A stretch of DNA of 7,977 nucleotides from Deltaproteobacteria bacterium (GTDB taxonomy: Bacteria; Desulfobacterota; GWC2-55-46; UBA9637): NCBI GenBank assembly GCA_016234985.1, contig JACRNK010000037.1, positions 1 to 7,977 of the forward strand, in the 5' to 3' direction. Under the pieces are notes generated by a model, which saw nothing but the letters and a program-made list of their open reading frames with translations, did no database searches and was not told the DNA's origin. Shown here piece by piece: positions 6,052 to 7,977 of this stretch. The position numbers were made by a program, and so were the translations under genes. The first letter of the stretch is position 1. Every line of letters starts with the position of its first letter.

Positions 6052-6333
6052 GTGATAAAGACATTTGCGTCTAAAGAAACTGAAAAGATATGGAATGGGG
6101 AAGTTTCCAGAAGATTACCCGGAGAGATACAAAATATCGCAAGGAGAAAATTGAGAATATTGAACAACTCTTTTTCTCTTAACGACTTGTTTTCACCTCC
6201 TGGAAACAAATTGGAAAAACTAACAGGGGATAGAAAAGGGCAACACAGTATACGGATAAACGATCAATGGCGTATTTGCTTCAAATGGGCAGGCAATGAT
6301 TGTTATGATGTAGAAATAGTGGACTATCATTAA
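6052..6333 (+). CDS. higB: HigB-type toxin (RelE/ParE fold mRNA endonuclease)
   Basis: The 93-residue protein fits the short HigB family, ribosome-dependent mRNA-cleaving toxins. The decisive block is KLEKLTGDRKGQHSIRIN plus DQWRICFKW (53-79), ending in the typical YDVEIVDYH (85-93). The start is taken as GTG at 6052 (VIKTF...), matching the family N-terminus (M-I-K-x-F). The open frame extends upstream to a TTG at 5926, but those 42 residues do not look like a HigB domain and overlap the promoter candidates. No clear ribosome binding site precedes GTG, so translation may be weak or leaderless. higA follows after 10 nt, the normal toxin-first order. Catalytic residues are not assigned here. 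Confidence 0.85.
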   Translation: MIKTFASKETEKIWNGEVSRRLPGEIQNIARRKLRILNNSFSLNDLFSPPGNKLEKLTGDRKGQHSIRINDQWRICFKWAGNDCYDVEIVDYH

Positions 6334-6343
6334 GGGAGGTTAT

Positions 6344-6643
6344 ATGAAAAAATTAAAAAATATACATCCGGGAGAGGTTTTAGTTGAAGAATTTATGAAG
6401 CCGCTGAATATAACAGCATATAAAGTGGCAAAAGAAACGCATTTGTCTCAAACAATAATAGAAGAAATAATAAAAGGCAAAAAGCGAATTACAGCAGATA
6501 TGGCTCTTCGTCTTAGCAGGTTGTTAGGCACCACTCCTCACTTCTGGCTTGGTCTGCAAAATGATTATGATATTGAAGAAGAAGAGATGGCCATTAAAAA
6601 AGAATTGAAAGAGATTCATCAATTGCAAGAACAAACAATCTAA
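6344..6643 (+). CDS. higA: HigA-type XRE/Cro helix-turn-helix antitoxin
   Basis: The 99-residue protein is the antitoxin and probable autorepressor of the pair. It opens with IHPGEVLVEEFMKPLNIT (7-24), a HigA hallmark. A helix-turn-helix spans about 23-45 (ITAYKVAKETHLSQTIIEEIIKG), followed by RITADMALRLSRLLGTTPHFWLGLQNDYD (48-76), all typical of HigA/VapI proteins. The charged C-terminal helix (77-99) is Glu/Lys-rich. A strong GGGAGG site lies 4 nt before the ATG, in contrast to the poor site of higB, which would favour antitoxin excess. A C-rich palindromic repeat begins about 30 nt after the stop. Function is from family; the operator is not identified. Confidence 0.88.
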   Translation: MKKLKNIHPGEVLVEEFMKPLNITAYKVAKETHLSQTIIEEIIKGKKRITADMALRLSRLLGTTPHFWLGLQNDYDIEEEEMAIKKELKEIHQLQEQTI

Positions 6644-6663
6644 AAGGGATAAAGAAAGAGGGG

Positions 6664-6706
6664 GTGCAGGGGGACAACCCCCTAACCCCCTTTATTAAGG
6701 GGGAAT
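6664..6706. repeat. C-rich palindromic repeat, copy 2
   Basis: The core at 6675-6706 matches 5548-5579 at 31 of 32 positions, with hairpin CCCCCTT-tatt-AAGGGGG (6686-6703). Here GTGCAGGGGG (6664-6673) precedes the core, whereas copy 1 has its reverse complement after the core. The upstream G-run can pair with the first C5 block (6669-6673 with 6678-6682). Confidence 0.8.
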
Positions 6707-6749
6707 AAATTATTATCGTTCCCACGTTCAAGCGTCCGGTAAGCATAAA

Positions 6750-6819
6750 CAGGCCGCTCCGATGGAGCTAAAAAACATTTTTGCAATTTATTTCTACAAA
6801 CAGTATGCTCTTACGGAGC
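6750..6819 (-). repeat. modular hairpin repeat, copy 3 (minus orientation, full)
   Basis: Read on the minus strand from 6819: hairpin (GCTCC-gta-AGAGC), 3 nt, CTGTTTGTAGAAA (6803-6791), 22 AT-rich nt, hairpin GCTCC-atc-GGAGC (6768-6756), then GGCCTG. This is the same order and spacing as 4789-4859 in inverted orientation. Positions 6754-6795 are also a direct copy of 4902-4944. Confidence 0.78.
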
Positions 6820-6844
6820 AAAACGGAAAATATATCCTCAAGAC

Positions 6845-6853
6845 TGATATAAA
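6845..6853 (+). promoter_or_regulatory. possible extended -10 promoter for fabG
   Basis: TG-a-TATAAA fits an extended -10 element (TGn plus 5 of 6 to TATAAT), about 90 nt before fabG. No -35 is visible 17 nt upstream. It is supported mainly by the need for fabG transcription after the interrupting block. Confidence 0.3.
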
Positions 6854-6940
6854 GGAAACAGGAAATTGTTGATTTGCAATTTTAGGTTTCAGATTTTGAA
6901 TTCCGAAACTTAAATCCGAAATTTAAAAAAGGGAGGTTCT

Positions 6941-7681
6941 ATGATTCTCAAAGACAAGGTTGCTCTTGTAACAGGCGCTGCGCAGGGCATAGGAAAGGCC
7001 ATAGCCTTAAAACTTGGAAATAGAGGCGCAAACTTAGTCATAGTTGATATGAACCTTGAAAAGGCGCAGGAAACTGCCAAAGTAATAGAGAGCCTTGGCA
7101 GGAAGGCAATAGCAATAATGGCAAATGTGGCAAACCTTCAGGAAGCAGAGGCCATGATGGATGAAACAGTTGCCAAACTTGGCGCAATCCATATATTGGT
7201 CAATAATGCCGGAATTACAAAAGACGCCCTTATCCTGAGAATGAAGGAAGAAGATTGGGATGCGGTAATTGCCGTAAATCTGAAAGGCGTCTTTAACTGC
7301 ACAAAGGCCGCTGTCAGGCATATGGCAAAGCAGAGATGTGGCCGCATTGTAAATATTGCGTCCATTGTGGGAGAGATGGGCAATGCAGGCCAGGCAAATT
7401 ATTCCGCGAGCAAGGCAGGGGTTATCGCCCTTGCCAAGACTGTTGCAAGGGAGTTTGCATCAAGGAATATTACCTGCAACGCAATCGCCCCTGGTTTTAT
7501 AGAAACAGCCATGACCCAGGCCCTTTCTGAAAAGGTAAGAGAGGAGCTGGCAAAACAAATACCACTGGCAAGGCTTGGGACACCAGATGATGTGGCAGAG
7601 GGCGTGCTCTTTCTCGTTTCTGACGCTGCCAATTATATTACTGGCCAGGTTTTAAATATAAACGGCGGGATGTATATGTGA
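6941..7681 (+). CDS. fabG: 3-oxoacyl-ACP reductase FabG
   Basis: This NADPH-dependent short-chain dehydrogenase reduces 3-ketoacyl-ACP to 3-hydroxyacyl-ACP, the first reduction of each elongation cycle. The 246 residues are full length. The cofactor loop TGAAQGIG spans 11-18, NNAG 88-91, and the catalytic set is N113, S141, Y154 and K158 (in QANYSASKAG). The ending NGGMYM is typical of FabG rather than of other SDR enzymes, and the neighbouring acpP supports the call. The ribosome binding site GGGAGGT (6931-6937) is strong. In canonical clusters it follows fabD immediately; here it is separated by 2.3 kb and would need read-through or its own promoter. Confidence 0.96.
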   Translation: MILKDKVALVTGAAQGIGKAIALKLGNRGANLVIVDMNLEKAQETAKVIESLGRKAIAIMANVANLQEAEAMMDETVAKLGAIHILVNNAGITKDALILRMKEEDWDAVIAVNLKGVFNCTKAAVRHMAKQRCGRIVNIASIVGEMGNAGQANYSASKAGVIALAKTVAREFASRNITCNAIAPGFIETAMTQALSEKVREELAKQIPLARLGTPDDVAEGVLFLVSDAANYITGQVLNINGGMYM

Positions 7682-7694
7682 GGCTTATTATCCT

Positions 7695-7724
7695 TTGACA
7701 AGGCAGTTGCTGAAATGATATAAG
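7695..7724 (+). promoter_or_regulatory. acpP promoter
   Basis: A perfect TTGACA (7695-7700), an 18-nt spacer and TATAAG (7719-7724, 5 of 6), in the 93-nt gap after fabG. Transcription would begin near 7731, giving a leader of about 44 nt. Own promoters for acpP are known in other bacteria and suit its high expression. Confidence 0.62.
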
Positions 7725-7774
7725 CACAATTCGGCAATTTAAACTTAAATTAACAAAAATCAGGAGGTGTTAAA

Positions 7775-7977
7775 ATGGTTGTAGAAAGCAAGGTTAAAAA
7801 AATTATCGTTGACCAGTTGGGTGTAACCGAGGAGGAGGTAAAATCAGAGGCCTCTTTTGTTGACGACCTGGGAGCGGACTCGCTTGATACGGTAGAGATG
7901 GTTATGGCATTTGAAGAGGAATTCAACATAGAGATACCTGATGAGGATGCTGAAAAGATAAAGACCGTCAAGGATGC
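7775..7977 (+). CDS. acpP: acyl carrier protein, 3'-truncated by window edge
   Basis: The small acidic carrier holds growing acyl chains on a phosphopantetheine arm for FabD, FabH, FabG and PlsX. Sixty-seven complete codons are visible of the usual ~77. The attachment site is S36 in the GADSLDTVE motif, preceded by FVDDLG; helix II to helix III residues ([23 protein letters not shown], in the second half) are typical. The start at 7775 has an ideal AGGAGGT (7762-7768) 6 nt upstream. It lies 93 nt after fabG with a strong promoter between, so it is probably expressed above the rest of the operon. The C-terminal end, and probably fabF, lie beyond the window. Confidence 0.97.
   Translation, partial: MVVESKVKKIIVDQLGVTEEEVKSEASFVDDLGADSLDTVEMVMAFEEEFNIEIPDEDAEKIKTVKD

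Larger units (their letters stand above)
4623..6940 (+). other. toxin-antitoxin and repeat block separating fabD from fabG
   Basis: This stretch lies between two genes that are normally adjacent. It contains two type II toxin-antitoxin operons on the plus strand plus many palindromic repeats. Gene-free parts are 4623-4978 (long palindrome and modular hairpin repeats), 5515-6051 (C-rich palindrome, two double-hairpin elements, smaller hairpins and the higB promoter) and 6644-6940 (C-rich palindrome, modular repeat, possible fabG promoter). I see no transposase, integrase or resolvase remnant and no RNA gene. The toxin-antitoxin genes look more AT-rich than the FAS genes. Arrival by transfer is inferred from interruption of the operon and the repeats at the edges. 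Confidence 0.7.

Noticed and set aside
6718..6740. CGTTCCCACG start of a possible further palindromic repeat
   Set aside because: The complementary arm CGTGGGAACG is absent here, so at most it is a half element; not enough to list as a feature.
4623..6940. Integron cassette array with attC sites
   Set aside because: No attC core sites (RYYYAAC/GTTRRRY) are recognisable at regular cassette ends and there is no integrase; the repeats are of other kinds.

Overview
The window is bacterial and consists mainly of a fatty-acid and phospholipid synthesis operon, read entirely on the plus strand. The gene content (yceD-rpmF-plsX-fabH-fabD ... fabG-acpP) is the classic type II FAS cluster. A nearly complete methylthioadenosine phosphorylase gene (mtnP) lies upstream. 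Protein-coding GC looks moderate in the FAS genes and lower in the toxin-antitoxin genes. Many palindromic intergenic repeats suggest an uncultured Gram-negative-type environmental bacterium. A Nitrospirota-like or neighbouring lineage is my weak guess from protein style only; the sequence does not prove a taxon.

Layout. Positions 1-782 hold mtnP, truncated at its 5' end by the window edge, followed by a weak AT-rich hairpin and T-run. A TTGACA-18-TATAGT promoter at 818-847 starts the operon yceD (868-1398), rpmF (1409-1624), plsX (1608-2660, overlapping rpmF by 17 nt), fabH (2669-3643) and fabD (3651-4622). Here the usual order fabD-fabG is broken. Positions 4623-6940 (about 2.3 kb) hold two toxin-antitoxin pairs, brnT/brnA-type (4979-5514) and higB/higA (6052-6643), set in dense palindromic repeats. 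The FAS genes then resume with fabG (6941-7681) and acpP (from 7775, cut by the window end), the latter with its own promoter at 7695-7724.

How the genes work together. PlsX makes acyl-phosphate from acyl-ACP for phospholipid synthesis. FabD loads malonyl onto ACP, FabH starts chains with acetyl-CoA, FabG reduces the 3-ketoacyl product, and AcpP carries all intermediates. RpmF (ribosomal protein L32) and YceD (linked to 23S rRNA and L32 in other bacteria) are the usual ribosome partners at the head of this operon. The two toxin-antitoxin pairs have no role in that pathway and look like passengers.

The most unusual content is the repeat structure around the toxin-antitoxin block. There is a 38/39-nt-arm palindrome just after fabD, and a modular hairpin repeat present once in each orientation at the two edges of the block, plus a third truncated copy. 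A C-rich palindrome follows each antitoxin gene, and two double-hairpin elements lie between the two pairs. In addition, fabD has 7-bp tandem repeats at both ends, and the 5' array contains the fabD start codon itself.
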